A stretch of DNA of 64,000 nucleotides from NCBI GenBank assembly GCA_030832085.1, contig JAURJU010000050.1, positions 124,001 through 188,000 on the forward strand, read 5' to 3'. The position numbers and the translations under genes are program-made. Origin of the DNA: Chitinophagales bacterium. Lineage in GTDB: Bacteria > Bacteroidota > Bacteroidia > Chitinophagales > Chitinophagaceae. Below are positions 43,499-51,624 of this stretch, one piece after another. The notes beneath the pieces are model-generated. The model was not told the origin of the DNA. It made no database searches and was given only the letters and a program-made list of their open reading frames with translations. Numbering within the stretch: the stretch's first letter is position 1; each line of letters begins with the position of its first letter.

Positions 43499-44245
43499 TC
43501 ACTGTTCCAATACCATGCGGATGACAGGCAGTGATTTCATGCTGCCAAAAGGGTTGATGTGCAGCCCATAAAAAAGAAGACATGCATCCAGCAGTTCATT
43601 TCTCATTTGCCTGTTTAGCCTGATCTGGTCCAATTCGTCCAATTGCATAACCCTCAGGAACATGGAAATGCATTCACTTTGCGGATGGGGAACCACCATT
43701 TGGTGAATCGGACATGCTGCAACAAACTGGCCCTCATGCAGGTCCAATATATTGTTTTCGGGGCTGTAATTGTCCATCATCCTGAAACCAAAAAAATGAG
43801 ACAAATGCAAAACGAAAAACAGTGGTAGGTTGGCCGTCTGGTAAGCAGTTCCACTGTCCAACCCCCTGAATACGTCTTCAATGAAATAAAAAAGTTCAGG
43901 ATGCGGATCTGGCTCTTTAAGGCATTTCTGCAACAGCTCAACCATGAAAAGCATTACTGCATTTTTGGTGACATCTGCATGCAATGCATGGCAATGGGCG
44001 GCCTGCTTGCATTCCTTGATCCGTTGCAGCGCATTCCTTTCGTTTTGATACACCACCATCTCAAGGATATTACCTACCTGAAGCTGGGCTGCTGAAATAC
44101 CTGTTGATCTTTTAGCTGTTCTTACTCCGTTCACCATGTATTGCTGCAGCCCAAAAAGTTCAGTAAAAGCAGAGACCACCAAAGAGGTCTCACCATACTT
44201 TACGGTGCGGATGATGATGCCTTTTGTAGTATGAACATTTGACAT
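43499..44245 (-). CDS. recO: DNA repair protein RecO
   Basis: RecO helps load RecA onto single-stranded DNA covered by SSB. This one has 248 residues. The N-terminal OB-fold is shown by TTKGIIIRTVKYGETSLVVSAFTELFGLQQYMVNGVRTAKR, followed by a helical domain. The zinc-binding cysteines of some RecO proteins are not evident; there are only scattered Cys residues. The start ATG at 44245 lies 1 nt after the stop of porZ (TGA-G-ATG), so the two genes are translationally coupled. Confidence 0.93.
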   Translation of the reverse strand: MSNVHTTKGIIIRTVKYGETSLVVSAFTELFGLQQYMVNGVRTAKRSTGISAAQLQVGNILEMVVYQNERNALQRIKECKQAAHCHALHADVTKNAVMLFMVELLQKCLKEPDPHPELFYFIEDVFRGLDSGTAYQTANLPLFFVLHLSHFFGFRMMDNYSPENNILDLHEGQFVAACPIHQMVVPHPQSECISMFLRVMQLDELDQIRLNRQMRNELLDACLLFYGLHINPFGSMKSLPVIRMVLEQ

Positions 44246-44246
44246 C

Positions 44247-46532
44247 TCAGTTCAGAAAAAATATTTTTGCAGCCACTTGTTGCTGGTTGTTTTCGTCTGC
44301 AACGTAAACCAGGTATACCCCACTGTTGACACGTTCACCCTTGTAATTTTTACCATTCCATATCGCTTGTCCGCCCAAAGACCGGGATTGAAAAACCAAT
44401 CGCCCATCCAGTTCGGTAATGCGCACCCATGCATTGGATGGTAAATCCCTGATGGCAATGGTGCCAGAATATCCTGATGGTACCGGATTGGGGAATACGA
44501 AAGGCTTTCTTTTTTCAGTCACCGGTTCAGTCGCAGTACTTCTGAAGGAGCATATGCCATTGGCTGTAAAAAAGAAAACCTCACCAGTGGAAGGCTGTAT
44601 TGAGATGGACAACACATCATTGCTGAGCAAATTGCTGTTGGTCGAAGTAAACCGATAAATTGTTTTTTGACCATCAGCGCCCAACAACCAAACACCATTT
44701 TTGGAGGCAACCCATTTCCGGTCGGCACCATCCACCTTGATGTCATTTACAACTTCTTCACCGAGCAGCAAGCCGGCAAAATTATCCTGTTGAACAACGG
44801 GTAACGTTGCTTCACAACTTGACCCGCTGAAAAGGTCATCACCGCATTGGATGATGGCTACTCCTCGATCCGTCCCCACCCAAACAAAACCATTTTTATC
44901 ACATGCCACACTCAATACATTTGAGGAAGGCAGGTTCCCATTGCCCCTCCCCTGTCGAAAATACCGCCACTTGTCGTCATTGGTCTGGTCAATCGTTCCA
45001 CCATCATCAAAACAAAAAAGACCATTTCCCTGTGGAGAAATTATCCATTTTCTGTTTTGGTCATCCACCACTATGGTGGAAAGGGCGTTGCCAGCATGGG
45101 CAAATGGTACAGTAAACTTTTTCCAACTGCCATCTCTTTTTTTCACCACAAGGTCTTGGGCAGCCCCATGATTGGCAATCCACAGGTTGAGGTCCAAATC
45201 ATGGCACAAACCACTTACCCGATAGGACCTGAAGTCTGCCTGGGATGCTCCAATTGAAGATCCTTGTTTATAGACAATGGGCTTGTTTTGTTTGTTGATT
45301 TCCAACAAGCCTCCTCCATAAGAGCCTGCATAAATATGCCCTGTAGCAGGGTCAACTGCAATGACATTGACATCAGGCATGGAGTCCAATGCTTTGATGG
45401 CTGTTGAATTGTAGTTCTTCCACTGCCCTTCCACAAAACCAAAAAAACCGCTCATGTTCATTTTGCCCTTGCCATCTTGTCCAATGGTGCCGGCCGGAGC
45501 CCAAACAGTTTCATAGGCATGACTTCCCCTTCCGAGGGCAAGATCATACGGTGCATTGGGTAAAAAAACTGCATCCCCGTTGGGGGTTGTTTTGATGAGT
45601 CCATTGTTGCTGTCTCCAATCCAAATTTCCTGGTTGTGTCTTAAAAAAGAAACAGGAAAAGTCATGGATGGGGTTTCCATGGTTTGAGGGGCAGCACCTG
45701 GATCAGTAAAAACAACAGCACTGCCCTTTTTTTGAAAAGATAAGCCGATGTAAAGACTGCTGCCAATTGCACTGATGCAAGTAATCTGCTTGGCGGAGGA
45801 AAAAAGCAGTCGCCAGGCGCCATTTGTCCTGACATATAAAGTATCGTTCTTTCGGGCCACCAATTGATCATTCCACTGGAGCACATGATCAATGCTCCCC
45901 CCAATCCCCGGAATGGCTTCAGGCTGCCATGACCTGAAATCACCCAGTGTCGATACATTGAATTCAGCCCTTTTCAAGCCCTCGGAGGTTGCTGCATAGA
46001 GTTGGTTGTTCAAAAGTGCAAGTGCATATATGTTGACATTTGCTCCATTTGTCCCAGGCCTGTAAGTGTCCCTTATTTCTTTTCGTTGGGTGTTGACTGA
46101 AATGATACCCAGGTTGGAAGAAAGCAGCGCATCTGTGCCTGTCCAAAGTACATGGTGAATGGTTTTGTCACCCTGAATCTTGCTCAAGAGAACATCAGGA
46201 ATATTTCTGATCTGATCACCATCCACCACATCGATATTGCTGTTTTCATAAACAATGATGAATTTCTCAGAGAGTGGGTCTTTTGCCATGCAACGCATGC
46301 GGACTTCGGAAAGCCCTGTCGATCTTGTTTTGACAACAAACGAGTTGCTTTCAGGAGCATAAGAAAAATAGCCAAAAGACGTACCTGCAACAATAGAGGA
46401 ACCTGAAGAATTGAGCGAAATCAAGTTCCGCATGGGCAAATGATCACGCCATTGACCAATTGCCGGCAAGTTTTGTCCCTGGAGACAATCCAGGGAAAAT
46501 AAGGCCAACAAAAGGATCGCAGCAGGTTTCAT
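44247..46532 (-). CDS. porZ: PorZ-like beta-propeller protein with T9SS C-terminal domain
   Basis: This is a secreted 761-residue protein with a signal peptide (about 1-20). The body carries two-component-regulator-propeller repeats with short WIxT/WVGTDRGV-type blades (for example NGFVWVGTDRGVAII, RKWVASKNGVWLLG). It ends in a C-terminal domain of about 80 residues (KPFVFPNPVPSGYSGTIAI ... GERVNSGVYLVYVADE) of the type IX sorting-signal type. This architecture is that of PorZ, part of the T9SS attachment complex that binds A-LPS in Porphyromonas. The recO neighbour is also found with porZ in other Bacteroidota, as far as I recall. Confidence 0.88.
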   Translation of the reverse strand: MKPAAILLLALFSLDCLQGQNLPAIGQWRDHLPMRNLISLNSSGSSIVAGTSFGYFSYAPESNSFVVKTRSTGLSEVRMRCMAKDPLSEKFIIVYENSNIDVVDGDQIRNIPDVLLSKIQGDKTIHHVLWTGTDALLSSNLGIISVNTQRKEIRDTYRPGTNGANVNIYALALLNNQLYAATSEGLKRAEFNVSTLGDFRSWQPEAIPGIGGSIDHVLQWNDQLVARKNDTLYVRTNGAWRLLFSSAKQITCISAIGSSLYIGLSFQKKGSAVVFTDPGAAPQTMETPSMTFPVSFLRHNQEIWIGDSNNGLIKTTPNGDAVFLPNAPYDLALGRGSHAYETVWAPAGTIGQDGKGKMNMSGFFGFVEGQWKNYNSTAIKALDSMPDVNVIAVDPATGHIYAGSYGGGLLEINKQNKPIVYKQGSSIGASQADFRSYRVSGLCHDLDLNLWIANHGAAQDLVVKKRDGSWKKFTVPFAHAGNALSTIVVDDQNRKWIISPQGNGLFCFDDGGTIDQTNDDKWRYFRQGRGNGNLPSSNVLSVACDKNGFVWVGTDRGVAIIQCGDDLFSGSSCEATLPVVQQDNFAGLLLGEEVVNDIKVDGADRKWVASKNGVWLLGADGQKTIYRFTSTNSNLLSNDVLSISIQPSTGEVFFFTANGICSFRSTATEPVTEKRKPFVFPNPVPSGYSGTIAIRDLPSNAWVRITELDGRLVFQSRSLGGQAIWNGKNYKGERVNSGVYLVYVADENNQQQVAAKIFFLN

Positions 46533-46536
46533 TCCA

Positions 46537-46566
46537 TAAAATTAACGAATTGGCCGATGACACCAA
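46537..46566 (-). promoter_or_regulatory. Candidate porZ-recO promoter
   Basis: On the minus strand, TTG (46566-46564), 19 nt and TAATTTTA (46544-46537) fit the Bacteroidota pattern except for the last base. It ends 4 nt before the porZ ATG. Confidence 0.42.
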
Positions 46567-46626
46567 TCCTTAAAAAGATTGAAAAGGAGCGGTATAAAAT
46601 CCTTTCCTTTGTAAAAAATTTATCAT

Positions 46627-48954
46627 ATGTGGCAGGCATTGGGAAAGGCGGTTCTTCGATTTCGCATACCATTGATGATTGCATTGGTGTTGCTTACCGC
46701 CTTCATGGGTTACCATGCAAGCAAGGTACAGATGAGCTACGACTTTTCAAGAGCCATTCCAACAGATCATCCAAAGTACAAGGCATATCTTGAATTTAAA
46801 AAAACATTCGGTGAAGACGGCAACCTGTTGACCATCGGATTCACTACGAAAGATTTTTTCAACATCAATAACTTCAATGCTGTCACCGCGTTTCAAGAGC
46901 GGTTGAAAAAAATTGATGGCGTCGAGGATATCCTCAGTGTGAATGGGGCAATAACGCTGAAAAAAAATGATAGTACTGGCAAGCTGGATGCCATCAAGAT
47001 ATTTCCTACCCCTGTTGCCAGCCAACCAATGCTGGACAGCCTCAAAAATATTTTCTATACCCTTCCGTTTTACAGGGGACTGCTGTACAATCCCAACACC
47101 AATGCCTATTTGCTCGGATTAAGGATCAACAGAGAAGTGTTGGGTTCAAAAGAAAGGGAAAGGGTCATTGGTGCAATCGAAAAAGAGTCGGCGGCCTTTG
47201 CTGAATCAACCCATTTTGACCTTCACCTGAGTGGGCTACCCCTGATCAGAACGAACGTTGCATTGCGCATAGCGCAGGAAATGCAGTGGTTCCTGATTGG
47301 ATCAATTCTACTTTCTGCCTTGATTCTATTCATCTTCTTCAGGTCATTGAGTACCACGTTCCTTTCCCTTGCCGTGGTAATGATTGGAGTGGTATACAGC
47401 CTGGCCACCATTCACATGCTCGGATTCAGGATCACCCTGCTCAATGCATTGATTCCTCCATTGGTAGTGGTCATCGGCATTCCCAACTGCATCTATTTCT
47501 TGAACAAGTACCATACCGCATTCATGAAAACGGGTGACAAGAAAAAGGCCATTGTGGAAATGATTGGCAAGATGGGTATTGTCACCTTGTTCTGCAACAT
47601 CAGTGCAGCGCTGGGCTTTGCTGTTTTTGCACTTACCAAAAGCATTATCCTAAAAGAATTCGGAATCGTTGCGGGCATCAACATCATGGGATTGTTTTTC
47701 ATATCACTTGTCCTGATTCCCATCGCGCTGTATTATATGGCAGCACCCAAGAAAAAACACACACTATACCTTGAAAACAAATGGCTGCAAACATTGCTCA
47801 CCAAAATCGAGCAATGGGTATTCTCCAATCAACGTACAGTTTACCTGGCTACAGCAATTGCGTTGGTATTTTCTGTGGTGGGCATTTCCAAATTGAAAAC
47901 CCAATCCTTTATTGTTGATGACCTTCCAAAAAAAGACAAAATATTTACCGATCTGCGGTTTTTTGAATCCAATTTCAAAGGTATCCTGCCGTTGGAAATT
48001 CTTGTAGACACCAAAAAAAAGAATGGCATTGCAGGCGCCAGGGCACTTTCCGTTTACGAAAAGGTTTCCTCTTTCAGTTCCTATATGGAAACCTATCCTG
48101 AATTGGCAAGGCCGCTTTCCTTGGCGGAAGGTTTGAAGTTTGCACGCCAAGGATTCTATGACGGAGACAGCAACAACTATTCCATGCCCAATGCTTTTGA
48201 TGGTGCATTCCTGGCGGACTATCTAAAGCCAGGAAAAGGAAAGACCACCAACCAGGGATCGCTTGAAAAGTTGATGTCCTCTTTCATTGACAGCAACAAA
48301 CAAATCACCCGCATCAGTGTAAACATGGCCGATGTGGGCAGCATGCGCATGCCCGTTTTGATTGATAGCCTGGAGGCCCATATCCCTGAATATTTTGACA
48401 CCAGCAAGGTCTCCGTAAGGTTGACAGGATCCAGCATCACTTTTCTTGAGGGAAGCAGGTTTATCATCAAGGGGCTGAAGGAAAGTATTTTTTGGGCCTT
48501 TCTTTTCATTTCCCTTTGCATGCTTTATCTCTTCAGGTCATTCCGTATCCTTTTGTGCTCCCTGATACCAAACCTGATTCCACTGGTAATGACAGCCGGA
48601 CTGATGGGCTGGATGGGGATTGCCATAAAACCCTCTACCGTATTGGTTTTCAGTGTAGCATTGGGAATTGCCATAGACATCACCATTCGATTTCTCGTCA
48701 ATTACAAACAAGAGCTTCCTCATTTCAATGGCCAGGTACATGAAACGGTGGTGCAAACCATTCGGGAGACGGGTATCAGTATTGTCTATACCTCATTGGT
48801 GCTGATTGCAGGATTCGTGATTTTTGTCTTTAGCGGATTCGGAAGCACGCAGGCATTGGGTTGGCTTACCTCCTTTACCTTGCTTGTAGCAACCTTGACC
48901 AATCTTATCCTGCTGCCTGCACTTTTGCTGTTGGCAGCAAAAAAAAGAAAGTAG
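46627..48954 (+). CDS. MMPL/RND-family membrane transporter
   Basis: This is a 775-residue RND-superfamily protein of the MMPL/HAE3 type. Twelve membrane helices are expected: one, a large periplasmic domain, five (GSILLSALILFIFF ... YYMAAPKKK), then the same pattern repeated. The two halves share SFRILL/SLSTTFLSLAVV-type membrane motifs. Such proteins export lipids, hopanoids or drugs, or form sterol-sensing-like domains. The substrate is not known. No membrane-fusion protein or outer-membrane channel lies next to it. It is divergent from porZ (94 bp). Confidence 0.9.
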   Translation: MWQALGKAVLRFRIPLMIALVLLTAFMGYHASKVQMSYDFSRAIPTDHPKYKAYLEFKKTFGEDGNLLTIGFTTKDFFNINNFNAVTAFQERLKKIDGVEDILSVNGAITLKKNDSTGKLDAIKIFPTPVASQPMLDSLKNIFYTLPFYRGLLYNPNTNAYLLGLRINREVLGSKERERVIGAIEKESAAFAESTHFDLHLSGLPLIRTNVALRIAQEMQWFLIGSILLSALILFIFFRSLSTTFLSLAVVMIGVVYSLATIHMLGFRITLLNALIPPLVVVIGIPNCIYFLNKYHTAFMKTGDKKKAIVEMIGKMGIVTLFCNISAALGFAVFALTKSIILKEFGIVAGINIMGLFFISLVLIPIALYYMAAPKKKHTLYLENKWLQTLLTKIEQWVFSNQRTVYLATAIALVFSVVGISKLKTQSFIVDDLPKKDKIFTDLRFFESNFKGILPLEILVDTKKKNGIAGARALSVYEKVSSFSSYMETYPELARPLSLAEGLKFARQGFYDGDSNNYSMPNAFDGAFLADYLKPGKGKTTNQGSLEKLMSSFIDSNKQITRISVNMADVGSMRMPVLIDSLEAHIPEYFDTSKVSVRLTGSSITFLEGSRFIIKGLKESIFWAFLFISLCMLYLFRSFRILLCSLIPNLIPLVMTAGLMGWMGIAIKPSTVLVFSVALGIAIDITIRFLVNYKQELPHFNGQVHETVVQTIRETGISIVYTSLVLIAGFVIFVFSGFGSTQALGWLTSFTLLVATLTNLILLPALLLLAAKKRK

Positions 48955-48992
48955 CAAGCAGGTTGGTTTGCCTGTGTGAAAAGGCATGAAAT

Positions 48993-50117
48993 TTATTTCA
49001 ATACTGAAGCAAGCTTGGCTTGAAGCGCTTCCCCTCTCAGCCCTTTGGCAATTATTTTACCATTGGGATCAACAAGCACATTGAAGGGGATTCCCTCAAT
49101 CTGATAAAGGGGCACTACTGCACTCTCCCATTGCTTCAAATCGCTGACATGCGGCCAATCCAGCATATCATCCTTTATCGCCTTTAGCCAGTCATCCTTG
49201 TCCTTGTCCAAGGACACGCCGAGCACCGTAAAGTTCTTGCCTTTAAATTGTTGATAGGCAGCCACAACATTGGGATTTTCCATGCGGCAAGGCTTGCACC
49301 AGCTGGCCCAAAAATCCACCAAAACATATTTCCCCTTCAACGATGCCAGCGAAATCAGCTTTCCGTCAACTCCAGGCAATTCAAAAGACGGAGCTTCCAT
49401 GCCCACCAGATCTACCTCCTTTTGGGGTGCAGTTTCTTTGTTAAAATCTCCAGCCAGTTTTTTGATTTTGGAGGATGATGGAAATCGCTTTGCCAAACTG
49501 CTGATTGCAGGCTTAATTTGTTCTGGCGCTACTAGATTTCTTGACATCCCTAACGCGTAAATAGCGACTACAGGGGTTTGGGTACTGTCGGCATACGACA
49601 ACAAATATGATCCTGCAGCAGTAACTTTATTGCGAAAACTGGTTTCAAGCACTACCCTGCTGCTGTCCATTGCTTCACCCTTTGCAACAATTGCATTTCG
49701 AATGGAATCAATTTCCTGCAGGCGTGCATTGAATCCCGTCAACAGCGATTTAAAGGAATTGCTTCCATCAGAATTTGTTGAAAAAACATCCGGATTGCCA
49801 AGGTCGGCCTCAACAGTAATTTGTCCTTTGTCTGCAATCACCAGAAAATAAGCCTGTGTTTTTTCAAACCTGACCCTGTAAAGGGCTTCAGGATCTACGT
49901 TGCCGCCTGTTACTTCAAATACAGCCTTCCCTTTTTCGGCAATGGCAGTATCCATCGTAAGGGGTTCTCCCTCCAACTCAATCAAATCAAGGTATACAGC
50001 CTGTTTCTCTGTATTGTTCTGAACATTGAACTTGAAGGTGACATTTTTTTCTGTGCGCTTGCAGGAAAAGGCAATTGCGGTAACGAGCAAAGCACCTGCC
50101 ATCAATACATTTTTCAT
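48993..50117 (-). CDS. TlpA-like thioredoxin lipoprotein with DUF4369-type N-terminus
   Basis: This is a 374-residue periplasmic thioredoxin-fold protein. The lipoprotein signal MKNVLMAGALLVTAIAFSC puts Cys at position 19. An N-terminal beta-rich domain of the DUF4369 type, common in Bacteroidota TlpA-like proteins, covers about 25-120, and a helical linker follows. The C-terminal AhpC/TSA-thioredoxin domain (about 240-374) has the redox pair in FWASWCKPCRMENP. It likely reduces or exchanges disulphides in envelope proteins. The ATG at 50117 lies 1 nt after the gatB stop; the track's 50132 start would overlap gatB. Confidence 0.9.
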   Translation of the reverse strand: MKNVLMAGALLVTAIAFSCKRTEKNVTFKFNVQNNTEKQAVYLDLIELEGEPLTMDTAIAEKGKAVFEVTGGNVDPEALYRVRFEKTQAYFLVIADKGQITVEADLGNPDVFSTNSDGSNSFKSLLTGFNARLQEIDSIRNAIVAKGEAMDSSRVVLETSFRNKVTAAGSYLLSYADSTQTPVVAIYALGMSRNLVAPEQIKPAISSLAKRFPSSSKIKKLAGDFNKETAPQKEVDLVGMEAPSFELPGVDGKLISLASLKGKYVLVDFWASWCKPCRMENPNVVAAYQQFKGKNFTVLGVSLDKDKDDWLKAIKDDMLDWPHVSDLKQWESAVVPLYQIEGIPFNVLVDPNGKIIAKGLRGEALQAKLASVLK

Positions 50118-50118
50118 C

Positions 50119-51579
50119 TTAATGTTTTTCATTTAAAAATTTGTCCAATAAGGAAGTGGTGGCCTTGGGGTCGGCCTTTCCTCTTGATATTTTTTTCACT
50201 TCCCCAACAAACAAACCCATCAACCCTTTTTTCCCTTTTTTGTATTCGCTAACCTTCTCGGGCATCGATACCAATACCTGTTTTACCCATGATGCAATTT
50301 CATCATTCCCCGCATCCTGAAGCAAGTTCAGTGTTGTTGCCAACGCAATGGGGTCTGCACCATTGTCTTCCAACATCAATGGTAAAAGCCTTTGTGCAGC
50401 AACAGAGAACCCCAATTTCCCATCTGCAACAAGCGCCAATATACTGTTCCAGTGCTCTCCAGAAATTGCAACACTGCTCCAATCTGCGCCAGTTGTATTC
50501 AGGTGTGAACGTACAGGGCCGATTAAAAAATTGGCCAGGTTTTTTTTGTGTTTTGTATTGGCTGCAATGCGGTCAAACAAATCACTGAGTTCTTTCTCCT
50601 CAGTCAATTGCTCTGCGTCATATGCAGAAAGACCAAATTCATCTACATATTGAAGGGCACGCTGGCTCGGCATGGTTGGAAGTGATGCCCTGATGTTGTT
50701 GATAAAATCATCCGTAAATGCAAAGGGTGCAAGATCAGGTTCAGGAAAATAGCGGTAATCTTCTGCGTCTTCCTTTGTCCTGATGGAGAAAGTGATTCCT
50801 GCCGCTGCATCATAGCTCCTGGTTTCTTGGACAATTGTCTCCCCGTTTTCACACAAGATGGACAAGCGTTCAATTTCGATTTCAATGGCATGCCTGAGGT
50901 GCCTGATGGAGTTGAGGTTTTTCACTTCCACCCTTGTTCCCAAAGCCTTGCTGCCCCTTGGCCTTACCGAAATGTTTGCATCACAACGCAAGCTTCCTTC
51001 TTCCATGTTCCCATCGCAAATGCCAATCCAGCGCACCAGTTTCCTGATCTGGCTCAAATAAGCAGAGGCCTCTTCTGCACTGTGCAAAACAGGATCAGTC
51101 ACAATTTCAATAAGGGGTACCCCTGCTCTGTTGTAATCCAACATTGTCAGGCTTTCATGCTGATCGTGAATGCTTTTACCAGCATCCTCTTCCATGTGGA
51201 TGCGCGTAAGTTGAATGTCTCGGGCTCCAGATGATGTATGAATGGTTACGAAACCCCCACTGCAAATAGGGGTAGTATGTTGTGAAATCTGATAGCCTTT
51301 GGGCAGATCAGGATAGAAATAATTTTTTCGGGCAAAGTAATTGTTCTTTTCAATGGTTGAATGGCATATCAACCCCATCCTGATGGCATAATCCACTGCC
51401 GTCTTGTTCATTCTTGGCAGGGTGCCCGGATGGCCAAGTGTTATGGCGCTTACATGGGTATTGGGATCGGCACCAAACGAAGCAGCATCGCCTGCAAAAA
51501 GCTTGCTCTTTGTCTGAATTTGTGCATGCACTTCAAGACCAATCACGGCTTCATATTTCGTTGTCAGGTCCTCCGGCAT
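50119..51579 (-). CDS. gatB: Aspartyl/glutamyl-tRNA amidotransferase subunit B
   Basis: GatB is the kinase/amidotransferase subunit of GatCAB, which turns Glu-tRNA-Gln (and Asp-tRNA-Asn) into the correct amidated form. The 486-residue length is normal. The N-terminus YEAVIGLEVHAQIQTKSKLFAGD, YFYPDLPKGYQISQ, GVPLIEIVTDP and the C-terminal YqeY-like tail (FVGEVKKISRGKADPKATTSLLDKFL) are diagnostic. gatA and gatC are elsewhere. It is followed by, and coupled to, the TlpA-like gene. It implies that Gln-tRNA is made indirectly, at least in part. Confidence 0.97.
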   Translation of the reverse strand: MPEDLTTKYEAVIGLEVHAQIQTKSKLFAGDAASFGADPNTHVSAITLGHPGTLPRMNKTAVDYAIRMGLICHSTIEKNNYFARKNYFYPDLPKGYQISQHTTPICSGGFVTIHTSSGARDIQLTRIHMEEDAGKSIHDQHESLTMLDYNRAGVPLIEIVTDPVLHSAEEASAYLSQIRKLVRWIGICDGNMEEGSLRCDANISVRPRGSKALGTRVEVKNLNSIRHLRHAIEIEIERLSILCENGETIVQETRSYDAAAGITFSIRTKEDAEDYRYFPEPDLAPFAFTDDFINNIRASLPTMPSQRALQYVDEFGLSAYDAEQLTEEKELSDLFDRIAANTKHKKNLANFLIGPVRSHLNTTGADWSSVAISGEHWNSILALVADGKLGFSVAAQRLLPLMLEDNGADPIALATTLNLLQDAGNDEIASWVKQVLVSMPEKVSEYKKGKKGLMGLFVGEVKKISRGKADPKATTSLLDKFLNEKH

Positions 51580-51624
51580 GCTATTCTGTTTGTTCGCAAA
51601 TTAGATAAAGTAAACCAGCATTGT

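Noticed and set aside
48955-48992. CAGG...CCTG pair between the MMPL gene and the TlpA-like gene as a terminator
   Set aside because: The stem is only 4 bp and has no T-run on either side.
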